A DNA stretch of 8,339 nt, from the NCBI GenBank assembly GCA_945903555.1, contig CAMDOJ010000081.1:1-8339 (forward strand), written 5' to 3'. The notes below the pieces were generated by a model that was given only the letters and a program-made list of their open reading frames with translations, was not told where the DNA came from and did not search any database. The stretch's first letter is position 1. Every line of letters begins with the position of its first letter. The translations under genes were made by a program, and so were the position numbers. The stretch is from Chthoniobacter flavus (GTDB taxonomy: Bacteria > Verrucomicrobiota > Verrucomicrobiia > Chthoniobacterales > Terrimicrobiaceae). Shown here piece by piece: positions 1 to 6,491 of the stretch.

Positions 1-672
1 GAGGCGCTCATCAATCGCATGGGATTCAACAACCGAGGAGCTAGTGCCGCAGCAAAACGTCTCCGCCGCCTCAAAGCCAGCAGACGCTGGCCAAGCATTC
101 CCGTCGGCATCAACATCGGAAAATCTAAAGTGACTCCGCTGGAAAATGCCGCCTCCGACTACGCCACGAGCTACAACCTCCTTCTTCCCTATGGAGATTA
201 CTTTGTGATCAACGTGAGTTCGCCGAATACCCCCGGTCTTCGCACCCTGCAGGATAGCGATTCCCTCGCCCAGATCATCCGAACGCTTAAACGAATCCAC
301 AGCGGCAAGCCACTTCTGGTCAAAATCGCTCCCGATCTCACCGATGACGCCGTTCGTGAAATGGCGGCGCTGGCCGAATCCGAAAAACTCGCCGGCCTGA
401 TCGCTACGAATACGACCCTCGATCACAGCGCGATCCCTACCCCAGCAGACCAAACAGGTGGACTGAGCGGCTCCCCGCTCCGCCAACGCTCGACCGAAGT
501 CATCCGCATCCTTCGTTCCGCCACGCAACTCCCAATCATTGCCTCAGGCGGCATTATGGACGCCGCTTCAGCCAAAGAAAAACTCGATGCCGGCGCGAAC
601 CTTGTTCAGATCTACACTGGCTTCGTTTATCACGGCCCCAAGTTGATCCGCGATATCGTGGGCGCAATTTAG
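1..672 (+). CDS. pyrD: Dihydroorotate dehydrogenase (quinone), class 2; C-terminal part
   Basis: Catalyses oxidation of dihydroorotate to orotate, the fourth step of de novo pyrimidine synthesis. Class 2 enzymes sit on the inner membrane, use FMN and pass electrons to quinone. The reading frame is open from base 1, so the start and about the first third of the protein lie outside the window; 223 residues are visible against about 340 for the family. Visible landmarks are INRMGFNN at residues 4-11, the class 2 signature NVSSPNTPGLRTLQ (whose serine is the catalytic base in this class), the FMN-contacting lysine in LLVKIAPDL, ATNTT, GGLSGSPL, and the phosphate-binding ASGGI and QIYTGFVYHGP near the C-terminus. 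Serine rather than cysteine in the SSPNT motif, together with the GLRTLQ stretch, separates it from soluble class 1 enzymes. The stop is TAG at 670-672; glyQS follows after 84 nt. Confidence 0.96.
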   Translation, partial: EALINRMGFNNRGASAAAKRLRRLKASRRWPSIPVGINIGKSKVTPLENAASDYATSYNLLLPYGDYFVINVSSPNTPGLRTLQDSDSLAQIIRTLKRIHSGKPLLVKIAPDLTDDAVREMAALAESEKLAGLIATNTTLDHSAIPTPADQTGGLSGSPLRQRSTEVIRILRSATQLPIIASGGIMDAASAKEKLDAGANLVQIYTGFVYHGPKLIRDIVGAI

Positions 673-680
673 GGCTGAGC

Positions 681-705
681 GAGAGATGCCACGTCGCCAT
701 TTCTC
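681..705 (+). other. Small stem-loop after pyrD
   Basis: GAGAGATG (681-688) can pair with CATTTCTC (698-705): eight pairs, one of them G-U, with a 9-nt loop. It lies 9 nt after the pyrD stop. No T-run follows, so it is not a standard intrinsic terminator. It could protect the pyrD mRNA end or be chance. Confidence 0.25.
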
Positions 706-718
706 CACTATTGATGCG

Positions 719-747
719 TTGACCTCTTGAACCGCCTCGGGTTTGAT
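719..747 (+). promoter_or_regulatory. Possible sigma70-type promoter for glyQS
   Basis: TTGACC (719-724) and TTTGAT (742-747) are separated by 17 nt and match the -35 and -10 consensus at five and four positions. The expected transcription start falls at about 753-756, directly before the chosen ATG at 757, so the mRNA would be leaderless or nearly so; this fits the lack of a ribosome binding site. A 5-bp hairpin CGGGT/ACCCG (738-752) overlaps the -10. The evidence is pattern only. Confidence 0.35.
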
Positions 748-756
748 ACCCGCCTT

Positions 757-2118
757 ATGTCCCAAGACGCATCCGCTTCGCGCATGGAAAAAATTGTGAG
801 CCTCTGCAAGAGGCGCGGCTTTATTTTTCAATCTTCCGAAATTTACGGTGGCCTCAATGGCTTCTGGGATTACGGCCCTCTAGGCGTGGAACTGAAAAAG
901 AACCTGAAAGATTTCTGGTGGCGCCGGAACGTCCGTGAGCGGGATGACATGGAGGGTATGGACGGCTCGATCATCATGAATCGCGCGGTCTGGAAGGCAT
1001 CCGGCCACGAGGAGACATTCAGCGACCCGATGGTGGATTGCAAAAAATGCAATTCCCGCAACCGCGCCGATCAACTGCCCGAGAAAGACGGTGAGAATTA
1101 CTGCCCCAGCTGCGGCAGTCGCGATCTCACCGAGGCCCGTGATTTCAACTTGATGTTCAAAAGTCATGCCGGTCCCCTTGAGACGGAAGATAACATGGTT
1201 TACCTCCGCCCCGAGACCGCCCAAGCGATCTTTGTGAATTTCCGCAATGTGCTCGATACGACTCGCCAGAAACTGCCCTTCGGCATCGCGCAGATCGGAA
1301 AAGCCTTTCGCAACGAGATCAACCCCCGCAACTACATCTTCCGGTCTCGGGAGTTCGAGCAGATGGAGATCGAGTATTTCTGCCGCCCCGAGGATGGCAT
1401 GCAACTCACCGACTACTGGCTCGAGCAACGCCTCGCTTTCTACGAGGACATCGGTATCCCCCGCTCGAAGATTCACATCAACGATATCCCCGACGGCGAT
1501 CGCGCTTTTTACTCCAAAAAAACTTACGATCTAGAGTACGAATTTCCCTTCGGCGTGAGTGAACTCGAAGGCATCGCCTACCGTACGGACTACGATCTCA
1601 GCAAACACATCGAGCACAGCGGCAAGCCACTCGATTACTATGATGAAGTGACAAAGGAACGCTTCATTCCACACGTCGTTGAGCCTAGCGCGGGCACCGA
1701 TCGCACCGCACTGGCCCTCATTTGCGAGGCCTTCGACGAGGAAATCGTCACCGACGAAAAAGGCAAATCCGAGACCCGCACGGTGATGCGCTTCCACCCT
1801 CGCATGGCTCCGATCAAATGCGGCATCTTCCCGCTCCTCAAAAACAAACCCCAACTCGTGGACAAAGCCCGTGAGATCGTGGTCTCACTCCGTGGGTTCA
1901 TGAATGTTTTCTACGACGAGTCCGGAGCCATCGGTCGCCGCTACCGTCGCCAAGATGAAGCCGGAACGCCTTTCTGCGTCACGGTCGATTTTGACACCAT
2001 CGGAGAAAATGGCCCCGAGAAGGAAGGGACTGTCACGCTCCGCCATCGCGACTCGATGCAACAGGAACGCATCGCCATCGCAGATCTAAAAAACTACCTA
2101 CTCGAAAAAATCAGCTAG
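757..2118 (+). CDS. glyQS: Glycyl-tRNA synthetase, single-chain alpha2 type
   Basis: Charges tRNA-Gly with glycine in the cytoplasm. It is the homodimeric class IIa enzyme found in archaea, eukaryotes and part of the bacteria, not the alpha2beta2 GlyQ/GlyS form. At 453 residues it is in the family range. The N-terminal catalytic block carries FQSSEIYGG...FWDYGPLG. A zinc-ribbon-like insert has CxxC pairs at Cys95/98 and Cys116/119. Class II motif 2 is FRNEI (Arg185-Ile188) plus RSREFEQME (residues 196-204), and motif 3 is EPSAGTDR (309-316). The C-terminal part, from about residue 350, is the anticodon-binding domain, with the typical GRRYRRQDEAGTPFCVTVD stretch. The ATG at 757 is preferred to the in-frame TTG at 727; the ATG at 784 (MEKIVSLCKRRGF) is also possible. 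No Shine-Dalgarno precedes any of them. xth starts 36 nt downstream, suggesting co-transcription. Confidence 0.96.
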   Translation: MSQDASASRMEKIVSLCKRRGFIFQSSEIYGGLNGFWDYGPLGVELKKNLKDFWWRRNVRERDDMEGMDGSIIMNRAVWKASGHEETFSDPMVDCKKCNSRNRADQLPEKDGENYCPSCGSRDLTEARDFNLMFKSHAGPLETEDNMVYLRPETAQAIFVNFRNVLDTTRQKLPFGIAQIGKAFRNEINPRNYIFRSREFEQMEIEYFCRPEDGMQLTDYWLEQRLAFYEDIGIPRSKIHINDIPDGDRAFYSKKTYDLEYEFPFGVSELEGIAYRTDYDLSKHIEHSGKPLDYYDEVTKERFIPHVVEPSAGTDRTALALICEAFDEEIVTDEKGKSETRTVMRFHPRMAPIKCGIFPLLKNKPQLVDKAREIVVSLRGFMNVFYDESGAIGRRYRRQDEAGTPFCVTVDFDTIGENGPEKEGTVTLRHRDSMQQERIAIADLKNYLLEKIS

Positions 2119-2154
2119 CACGCAACAACCCGATCCGCGAATGACACTCACGAC

Positions 2155-2910
2155 ATGAAAATCCTATCTTGGAACGTCAACGGTATCCGCTCGGTCCTCG
2201 GCAAAGGGCTGCCGGAGTATCTCGAAGCGGAGGCAGCCGATATCATCTGCCTTCAGGAAACCAAAGCCCGCCCAGAGCAAGTCCCCCACCGCTTCGATGG
2301 CTATGAGGTTTTTTGGAATTCCGCCCTCAAACCCGGTTACTCAGGCACGGCGATCCTCACGCGCAAAAAACCACTCTCGGTCACCTACGGTATTGGCGTT
2401 CCCGAGCATGATACCGAGGGACGCGTGATCTCGGCAGATTTCGGTGATTTCCATTTGGTGAATGTTTACACGCCGAACTCGAAGCGGGAACTCACCCGCC
2501 TCGATTACCGCACGCGGGATTGGACCCCTGCCTTCATCAACCACCTTGTGAATCTCCAAAAATCGAAACCGGTCATTTTCTGTGGTGATATGAATGTCGC
2601 TCACCAGGAGATCGATCTGGCCCGACCGAAGGATAATACCCGCAATGCGGGATTCACGATCGAGGAGAGAGAGGCATTCGACCAGGTCCTCAATGCCGGT
2701 TTCATCGATACCTTCCGCCACTTTGAACCCAAAGGCGGAAATTACACATGGTGGAGCTACCAACATGGCGCCCGCGAAAAAAATATCGGGTGGCGCATCG
2801 ACTACTTCTGTGCCTCCGCCTCGATGGCCTCGAGCCTCAAATCTGCTTTCATCCAGCCCGAAATCACAGGCAGCGACCACTGCCCAGTCGGTCTCGTGAT
2901 CGATGCATAA
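2155..2910 (+). CDS. xth: Exodeoxyribonuclease III / AP endonuclease
   Basis: Mg-dependent nuclease of the endonuclease/exonuclease/phosphatase fold that cuts DNA 5' to abasic sites in base excision repair and degrades 3' ends. The 251 residues match the usual ExoIII/ExoA length of about 250-270. Catalytic and metal-binding residues are visible in order: Asn7 in SWNVNG, Glu35 in CLQETK, Tyr105 in VNVYTPNS, Asp145 and Asn147 in GDMNVAH, and Asp241-His242 in the final SDHCPV motif. The FTIEERE and YTWWSYQ...GWRIDYF stretches are typical of this subfamily. The ATG at 2155 gives the canonical MKILSWNVNGIR start; no ribosome binding site is evident. It lies 36 nt after glyQS and is probably in the same transcript. 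The exact ExoIII versus ExoA subtype cannot be fixed by eye. Confidence 0.96.
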   Translation: MKILSWNVNGIRSVLGKGLPEYLEAEAADIICLQETKARPEQVPHRFDGYEVFWNSALKPGYSGTAILTRKKPLSVTYGIGVPEHDTEGRVISADFGDFHLVNVYTPNSKRELTRLDYRTRDWTPAFINHLVNLQKSKPVIFCGDMNVAHQEIDLARPKDNTRNAGFTIEEREAFDQVLNAGFIDTFRHFEPKGGNYTWWSYQHGAREKNIGWRIDYFCASASMASSLKSAFIQPEITGSDHCPVGLVIDA

Positions 2911-2980
2911 GATTTTTTAAATAAAATGTGAACACGGACACTTCCACTGCGTCTAACCTATCAGTTGCGAAAATAACTCC

Positions 2981-3041
2981 GGTCACCGCGGTTCATTTTT
3001 ATTGTTTTTTCTGAGCCACCACGCGGTGACCTGATTTTTTT
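2981..3041 (+). terminator. Inverted repeat plus T-run between xth and phoB
   Basis: GGTCACCGCG (2981-2990) and CGCGGTGACC (3022-3031) are perfect 10-bp inverted copies separated by 31 nt. Seven Ts (3035-3041) follow after TGA, as in an intrinsic terminator with an unusually large loop. A competing small hairpin CACC-ACGC-GGTG (3017-3028) sits in the right arm. It is probably the end of the glyQS-xth transcript. The arms could instead be a regulator binding site ahead of phoB, whose start is 51 nt after the T-run. Confidence 0.5.
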
Positions 3042-3092
3042 GTCACTTTTGATCTCTTGCTCGAAGCGCTCGACTTGTCTAAGCACCACTTC

Positions 3093-3785
3093 ATGGAAGA
3101 TACCGTACTAATTGTGGAAGATGAAGCGGACGTCGTAGATCTGCTGCGCTATAACCTCAAGCGTGCGGGATTTAAGGTTCTCGTGGCCACCAGTGGCGAT
3201 GCGGGCTTGACGGCCGTTCGCACTCATCGCCCAGACATCGTTGTTCTCGACCTCATGCTGCCAGGCATGAGCGGACTGGAAGTTTGCCGAGCCCTCAAGC
3301 AAGATCCCAAGACGATCCACATCCCGATCCTCATGCTCACCGCCAAGGATGAGCAAAAAGATCGGGTGAAAGGCTTAGAAACAGGCGCGGACGATTATGT
3401 TGGCAAGCCATTCAGCCCCAGAGAACTCGTCCTGCGGGTTCAAGCGCTCCTTCGCCGTTTGCGTACGACCGCCGCCAGCACATCGCTCATCGAACTCGAC
3501 GGTCTCACCCTCGACAAATCGAGTCTCCAAGCCCGCATCGACGGCGAGCGCCTCGAACTCACCACAACCGAATTCAAGCTCCTCATCACGCTCGTTAACA
3601 ATCGGGGACGCACCCTCGGACGAGACGATCTTCTGCGTGATGTCTGGGGTTATTCCCCAGGAATGGATACCAGAACCGTCGATACCCACATGCGCCGACT
3701 TCGTGAAAAACTACTCGGTCACGCACCTAGACTGGAAACAGTGCGCGGCGAAGGATATCGTTTTAATGTGCTTCCAGACTCTTGA
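3093..3785 (+). CDS. phoB: PhoB/OmpR-family response regulator
   Basis: Cytoplasmic transcription regulator of a two-component system, most like PhoB, the activator of phosphate-starvation genes. With the ATG at 3093 it has 230 residues, the usual PhoB size. Receiver domain (about 1-122): acidic pocket Glu9-Asp10, phosphoacceptor Asp53 in VVLDLMLPG, Thr83 in MLTAKDE, Lys105 in GKPFSPREL; these positions coincide with those of E. coli PhoB. The C-terminal winged-helix domain (about 132-230) has TTTEFKLL, the RDDLLRDVWG loop and the recognition helix RTVDTHMRRLREKL, ending in VRGEGYRF. A TTG at 3057 would add 12 residues (MLEALDLSKHHF) that do not belong to the receiver fold, so the ATG is chosen. 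Its stop overlaps the phoR start by four bases. Assignment to phosphate control is by family resemblance; no pst or phoU gene is in the window. Confidence 0.92.
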   Translation: MEDTVLIVEDEADVVDLLRYNLKRAGFKVLVATSGDAGLTAVRTHRPDIVVLDLMLPGMSGLEVCRALKQDPKTIHIPILMLTAKDEQKDRVKGLETGADDYVGKPFSPRELVLRVQALLRRLRTTAASTSLIELDGLTLDKSSLQARIDGERLELTTTEFKLLITLVNNRGRTLGRDDLLRDVWGYSPGMDTRTVDTHMRRLREKLLGHAPRLETVRGEGYRFNVLPDS

Positions 3786-5083
3786 ACACTTTCCTCATTT
3801 GTGCCTCCATCGCAGCCAGCGCCGGCGCGGCGATCTTGATCTATTCGCGCTTCATTAGGCCATGGCAAAGCCTTTGCCGAGATATAGAGCAAATGGCCTC
3901 CGGCAATTTCCGCATTCCCGCCGTGCAGAACGACCCCGGCCAATACGCGGAGACGGCACGACACGTGAAGCGAATTTCCGAGCTACTCCTGCAACTTGAC
4001 CGCCAAATCGCGAACGAAGATCTCAGCTTACGTGGCATTCTCTCCAGCATGGTCGAGGGCATCCTCATCATCGACCGAACCCAAAGAATCACCCTAGTCA
4101 ATGATGCCCTCCTGAATTTCTTTTCCCCCAGCCGATCCCCGATTGGCCGGACTATGCTCGAGTATTTTCGCCGACATGAACTCCAGTATGCCTGCGATCG
4201 AGCCCTCGCGGGAGGGGAACCCCAGCAAATCGAACTCAGCTTTGAGACCATCACCCAAAAAGGAACCTCGAATCATAGACACTTCAACATCCACGTCGCC
4301 GCGCTCTCTCCAGAGTCCATCTCCCTTCCTCAAGCCGTGCTTATCGTTTTTCAGGATGTTACCGATGTTCGCAACCTTGAGGCCACCCGCCGAGAATTCA
4401 TCGCCAATGTCTCCCATGAGTTCCGAACCCCTCTCGCCATCATAAAGGGATATGTGGAAACCCTTCTCGACGGCGCCATGGAGGAACCCGAAATGGCCGA
4501 ACGTTCCCTCGAAGCCATCCAGCGCAATGTTCAACGCCTTAATCTTCTCATCGAAGATCTCCTCAGTATTTCAAAAATGGAAAGCCGAGCGCGCCTTTTG
4601 GAATTGGATTCCGCGAACCTCCACGACCTCATGCTGCGCGTTTTGGAAAATTTGGCCCCCACCATTTCGGAAACAAAGGTCCGCGTCCAAATCGAGTGGG
4701 CGGAGGATGCCCGCATCGTCCAAGTGGACAGCCGTCGCATGGAACAAGTTTACTTAAATCTCCTCACCAATGCCCTCCGCTACGGGGACTCCGGCGACCT
4801 CGTTCTTTCCATTACTGCGAAACGAGATGACTCCCACCTCACCATCTCCATCGCTGACAACGGTCCCGGCATCCCTCTTAGCGCGCAGCCTTTTGTTTTC
4901 GACCGCTTTTATAGGGTTCACAAAGACCGCTCCCGCGACGGAGGCGGTACAGGACTTGGGCTCTCCATTGTCAAAAACATCATCCTCGCCCATGGAGGCA
5001 CGATTTCCGTCGATAGCACACCTGGCCAAGGGGCCACATTCCATATCCGACTTCCCGTTTCGGAAAACCCACCCGCTGATTGA
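3782..5083 (+). CDS. phoR: PhoR-type membrane sensor histidine kinase
   Basis: Sensor kinase expected to phosphorylate and dephosphorylate the PhoB partner encoded just upstream. It has 433 residues. One hydrophobic segment (about 4-22) is followed by Arg/Trp and a short linker, then a PAS domain (about 80-200: SLRGILSSMVEGILIIDRTQRITLVNDA). The HisKA domain has FIANVSHEFRTPL with phosphorylated His212, and the ATP-binding domain has the N box NLLTNALRYG (Asn330), G1 DNGPGIP (359-365), F box FDRFYR and G2 GGGTGLGLS (387-395). The TTG at 3782-3784 overlaps the phoB TGA in the string TTGA, implying translational coupling. The first in-frame ATG (DIEQMASG) would remove the membrane segment, so the TTG is preferred. 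There is no periplasmic sensing domain, as in PhoR proteins that sense through other membrane proteins. Confidence 0.92.
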   Translation: MNTFLICASIAASAGAAILIYSRFIRPWQSLCRDIEQMASGNFRIPAVQNDPGQYAETARHVKRISELLLQLDRQIANEDLSLRGILSSMVEGILIIDRTQRITLVNDALLNFFSPSRSPIGRTMLEYFRRHELQYACDRALAGGEPQQIELSFETITQKGTSNHRHFNIHVAALSPESISLPQAVLIVFQDVTDVRNLEATRREFIANVSHEFRTPLAIIKGYVETLLDGAMEEPEMAERSLEAIQRNVQRLNLLIEDLLSISKMESRARLLELDSANLHDLMLRVLENLAPTISETKVRVQIEWAEDARIVQVDSRRMEQVYLNLLTNALRYGDSGDLVLSITAKRDDSHLTISIADNGPGIPLSAQPFVFDRFYRVHKDRSRDGGGTGLGLSIVKNIILAHGGTISVDSTPGQGATFHIRLPVSENPPAD

Positions 5084-5099
5084 TTTTTTTGCAACTTTT

Positions 5100-5117
5100 C
5101 CCCAACACTGGGGTTTT
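5100..5117 (+). terminator. Weak hairpin with T4 after phoR
   Basis: CCCCA (5100-5104) and TGGGG (5109-5113) form a 5-bp stem with loop ACAC, followed by TTTT, 16 nt after the phoR stop and just before the next start codon. It is too short to be a convincing terminator; it may act as a partial attenuator or mask the start region of the downstream gene. Confidence 0.3.
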
Positions 5118-5122
5118 AGCTA

Positions 5123-5839
5123 ATGAACATCATGAAATACACCCACTCGCTCCTCGGTCTCGCTGCCCTCTGCACATTGCAATTCACCACCCCCGCATGG
5201 TCGCAAAGTCCCGCCCCTGAAAAGAAATCACCACCCCAAGCCGGCGGCAGAGAAGGCTCTTGGAAAGGACATGAAAAAAAATTACTCGAATCCATCCCTG
5301 AGAATCTTCGCGAACGCTTCAAGACCGCTAAAGAGGCCGCCATGGAAGACCCCAAAATCCAAGAACTCAAAAACGAAGCCGAGAAGGCATCGGAAGCCCT
5401 CCGCTCCGCAGTCCGCGAATCCATAGTCAAATCCGACCCCGCTCTCACCGATGCCGTTAATAAAATCTCCGAAATATTCAAAAAGAATCGGGATGACATG
5501 AAGCCCGAGAAAGGCGGCAAAGCAGGCAAACGCAAAGAGGGCTACTCGCCGGCAGCCAAGCTCCCGCCAGAAGAAAAAAGCAAATTGGATGCCGCTAGAG
5601 CCATTGCCAAGCAAGCTCCCTCCGTCCAAACCGCCGAAGCAAAACTGAAAGCTGCAACAACGCCAGAAACCCGTGAAATTGCGGCTAAGGAATTCCGCCA
5701 AGCCATGCACGACGCCATTCTCACAGCCGATCCTTCTCTCGCCTCCGTTTTGGATTCTCTGGATGCACCTAAACCTCGGCGTCAAAATCCGCCAACACCA
5801 CCCGCCCAATCCGAGGTGGAAGCCCAACCCGCCCAGTAG
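5123..5839 (+). CDS. Secreted Lys/Glu/Ala-rich protein with internal duplication, function unknown
   Basis: I do not recognise a characterised family. The 238 residues begin with a Sec signal peptide: a short basic n-region (MNIMKYTH), a hydrophobic core LLGLAALCTL, and a likely signal peptidase I site after Ser27 (AWS|QS). Cys17 is not in a lipobox. The mature protein is highly charged and predicted helical. Two stretches resemble each other: residues 62-115 and 151-213 both run as [DA]P-x-[IV]-Q, a charged Ala-rich helix, R-x-A-x(4)-I-x(2)-[SA]-D-P-[AS]-L, then a short helix. A Lys/Gly-rich linker (about 127-140) separates them and the tail is Pro-rich. An alternative ATG at 5132 shortens the n-region by three residues. 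It begins 39 nt after phoR and could be read from the same transcript. Periplasmic location is inferred; it lacks the LTxxQ motif of Spy/CpxP proteins. Confidence 0.8.
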   Translation: MNIMKYTHSLLGLAALCTLQFTTPAWSQSPAPEKKSPPQAGGREGSWKGHEKKLLESIPENLRERFKTAKEAAMEDPKIQELKNEAEKASEALRSAVRESIVKSDPALTDAVNKISEIFKKNRDDMKPEKGGKAGKRKEGYSPAAKLPPEEKSKLDAARAIAKQAPSVQTAEAKLKAATTPETREIAAKEFRQAMHDAILTADPSLASVLDSLDAPKPRRQNPPTPPAQSEVEAQPAQ

Positions 5840-5872
5840 CACCAAGGGGCCTCCTAGGATCGCACAGCTTCC

Positions 5873-5892
5873 GCTCGAGATAAACCTCGAGC
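5873..5892 (+). other. 7-bp stem-loop in the gap before the tRNA
   Basis: GCTCGAG (5873-5879) and CTCGAGC (5886-5892) are perfect inverted copies around the loop ATAAAC, 34 nt after the stop of the secreted protein gene. The stem is strong enough to end or protect that mRNA, but no T-run follows, so it is not a standard intrinsic terminator. Nothing else coding is apparent between 5840 and 5977. Confidence 0.35.
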
Positions 5893-5977
5893 CAATGTAC
5901 TGCCAACTGCTTCGAAAAATCCGCTCCGAAATAAATTCGAAACGCGCCATTTTCTTTGCCCAACTCGTAAGCATTCA

Positions 5978-6006
5978 TTGTCAATCTCTCGCAAATCGAC
6001 TATAAA
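5978..6006 (+). promoter_or_regulatory. Sigma70-type promoter of tRNA-Ser
   Basis: TTGTCA (5978-5983) and TATAAA (6001-6006), each five of six to consensus, are exactly 17 nt apart. Transcription would start near 6013, about 11 nt before the mature tRNA 5' end at 6024, leaving a short leader for RNase P. This is the best promoter match in the window. Confidence 0.7.
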
Positions 6007-6023
6007 TCCATATTCTTCTAGTG

Positions 6024-6111
6024 GGATGGGTGGCAGAGTGGTCGATTGCGCTCGCCTGGAAAGCGTGTATACCGAAAGGTATCGAGGGTTCGAATCCCTC
6101 CCCATCCGCCA
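6024..6111 (+). tRNA. tRNA-Ser (anticodon GGA)
   Basis: An 88-nt class II tRNA with encoded CCA. Acceptor stem GGATGGG (6024-6030) pairs with CCCATCC (6101-6107), the discriminator is G6108 and CCA is 6109-6111. The anticodon loop CTGGAAA places GGA at 6058-6060, reading UCC and UCU. The long variable arm typical of Ser is ATACC-GAAA-GGTAT (6069-6082). The T arm is GAGGG-TTCGAAT-CCCTC (6084-6100). The anticodon stem has one T-T mismatch (6052/6066). Its last 19 nt (6093-6111) are the start of the downstream tandem repeat. Confidence 0.97.
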
Positions 6112-6135
6112 GAAATTCACGTAGCGAATTCTAAT

Positions 6136-6162
6136 TCCAAAAGCCGCTTGCTTTTGGATTTT
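6136..6162 (+). terminator. Intrinsic terminator-like hairpin of tRNA-Ser
   Basis: TCCAAAAGC (6136-6144) and GCTTTTGGA (6150-6158) form a perfect 9-bp stem with loop CGCTT, followed by TTTT, 24 nt after the tRNA CCA end. Position and form suit the tRNA terminator, although the stem is AT-rich and the T-run short, so read-through into the repeats is plausible. Identical hairpins recur in copy 2 (6535-6557) and copy 3 (6935-6957; there followed by TTTG). Confidence 0.6.
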
Positions 6163-6168
6163 AGTAGA

Positions 6169-6261
6169 GGGGCACAGCGCGTCTCGCCTGTGTGCTGCGG
6201 TCTGATGGGGAGCGTGCGAGAAAGCAGACCAGTTTCCACACGGCCGAGACGGCCATGCCCC
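6169..6261 (+). other. Long nested hairpin inside the repeat unit
   Basis: Four pairs of arms nest in order. GGGGCA (6169-6174) pairs with TGCCCC (6256-6261), CGTCTCG (6180-6186) with CGAGACG (6245-6251), GTGTG (6190-6194) with CACAC (6237-6241), and GGTCTG (6199-6204) with CAGACC (6225-6230), leaving a 20-nt apical loop. The same fold is possible in copies 2 and 3. In copy 3 two middle helices fuse into one 15-pair helix (6979-6993 with 7036-7050, one G-U). This suggests a structured RNA, or a DNA element able to extrude a cruciform. Confidence 0.6.
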
Positions 6262-6491
6262 CCTTTTCCGCTGCAAAGTCCAATTTCAAAGGGACAATGG
6301 TCTAATAACTATCCTAAGGGATGAGAACGAAGAGAGCGGGCGCTCGCGCGATAGATCATCCTTGTGATGAGCCCAAAGGGCCAAGCCGCCGGGTCCGGCG
6401 CGAGTCAACACTACGAAGTTCGAGCGCCGTGCCAGCGGCACAGACTGCGCCATGCGCAGCCCCGAAGGGGTGTAGGCCAAAGGCCGAAATC

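Larger units (their letters stand above)
6093..6491 (+). repeat. tRNA-linked tandem repeat, copy 1 (399 nt)
   Basis: First of three direct repeats. It begins inside the tRNA gene with its final 19 nt, so the last 380 nt are the true downstream spacer. Order of parts: tRNA 3' end; a short inverted repeat around the GTA at 6121-6123; the tRNA terminator hairpin (6136-6158); a nested long hairpin (6169-6261); a linker containing ACAATGGTCTAATAACT; and small hairpins GCCC-AAA-GGGC (6371-6381), CGCCGG-GT-CCGGCG (6387-6400), TGCGC-CAT-GCGCA (6446-6458), CCCC-GAA-GGGG (6460-6470) and GGCC-AAA-GGCC (6475-6485). By hand count it differs from copy 2 at about 19-20 positions including one indel, so about 95% identity. 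No open frame is conserved across copies. Confidence 0.93.

Noticed and set aside
727..756. TTG at 727 as the glyQS start
   Set aside because: It adds ten residues not expected for the family and lies inside the likely promoter; ATG 757 is simpler.
880..1476. Minus-strand frame of 198 codons inside glyQS
   Set aside because: The + strand carries a complete synthetase with all class II motifs; the opposite frame is a shadow of its codon use.
2341..2880. Minus-strand frame of 179 codons inside xth
   Set aside because: Antisense to the AP endonuclease catalytic motifs, with no independent evidence.
2981..3056. PhoB binding boxes upstream of phoB
   Set aside because: The GTCAC-like strings are spaced 10 nt and do not match the 11-nt direct repeat consensus well enough to list as sites.
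3057..3092. TTG at 3057 as the phoB start
   Set aside because: The receiver domain starts normally at ATG 3093 (MEDTVLIVEDE), giving the usual 230-residue length.
5854..6276. Minus-strand frame of 140 codons across the tRNA
   Set aside because: It reads the antisense of tRNA-Ser and the terminator hairpin; the peptide is a by-product of the tRNA sequence.
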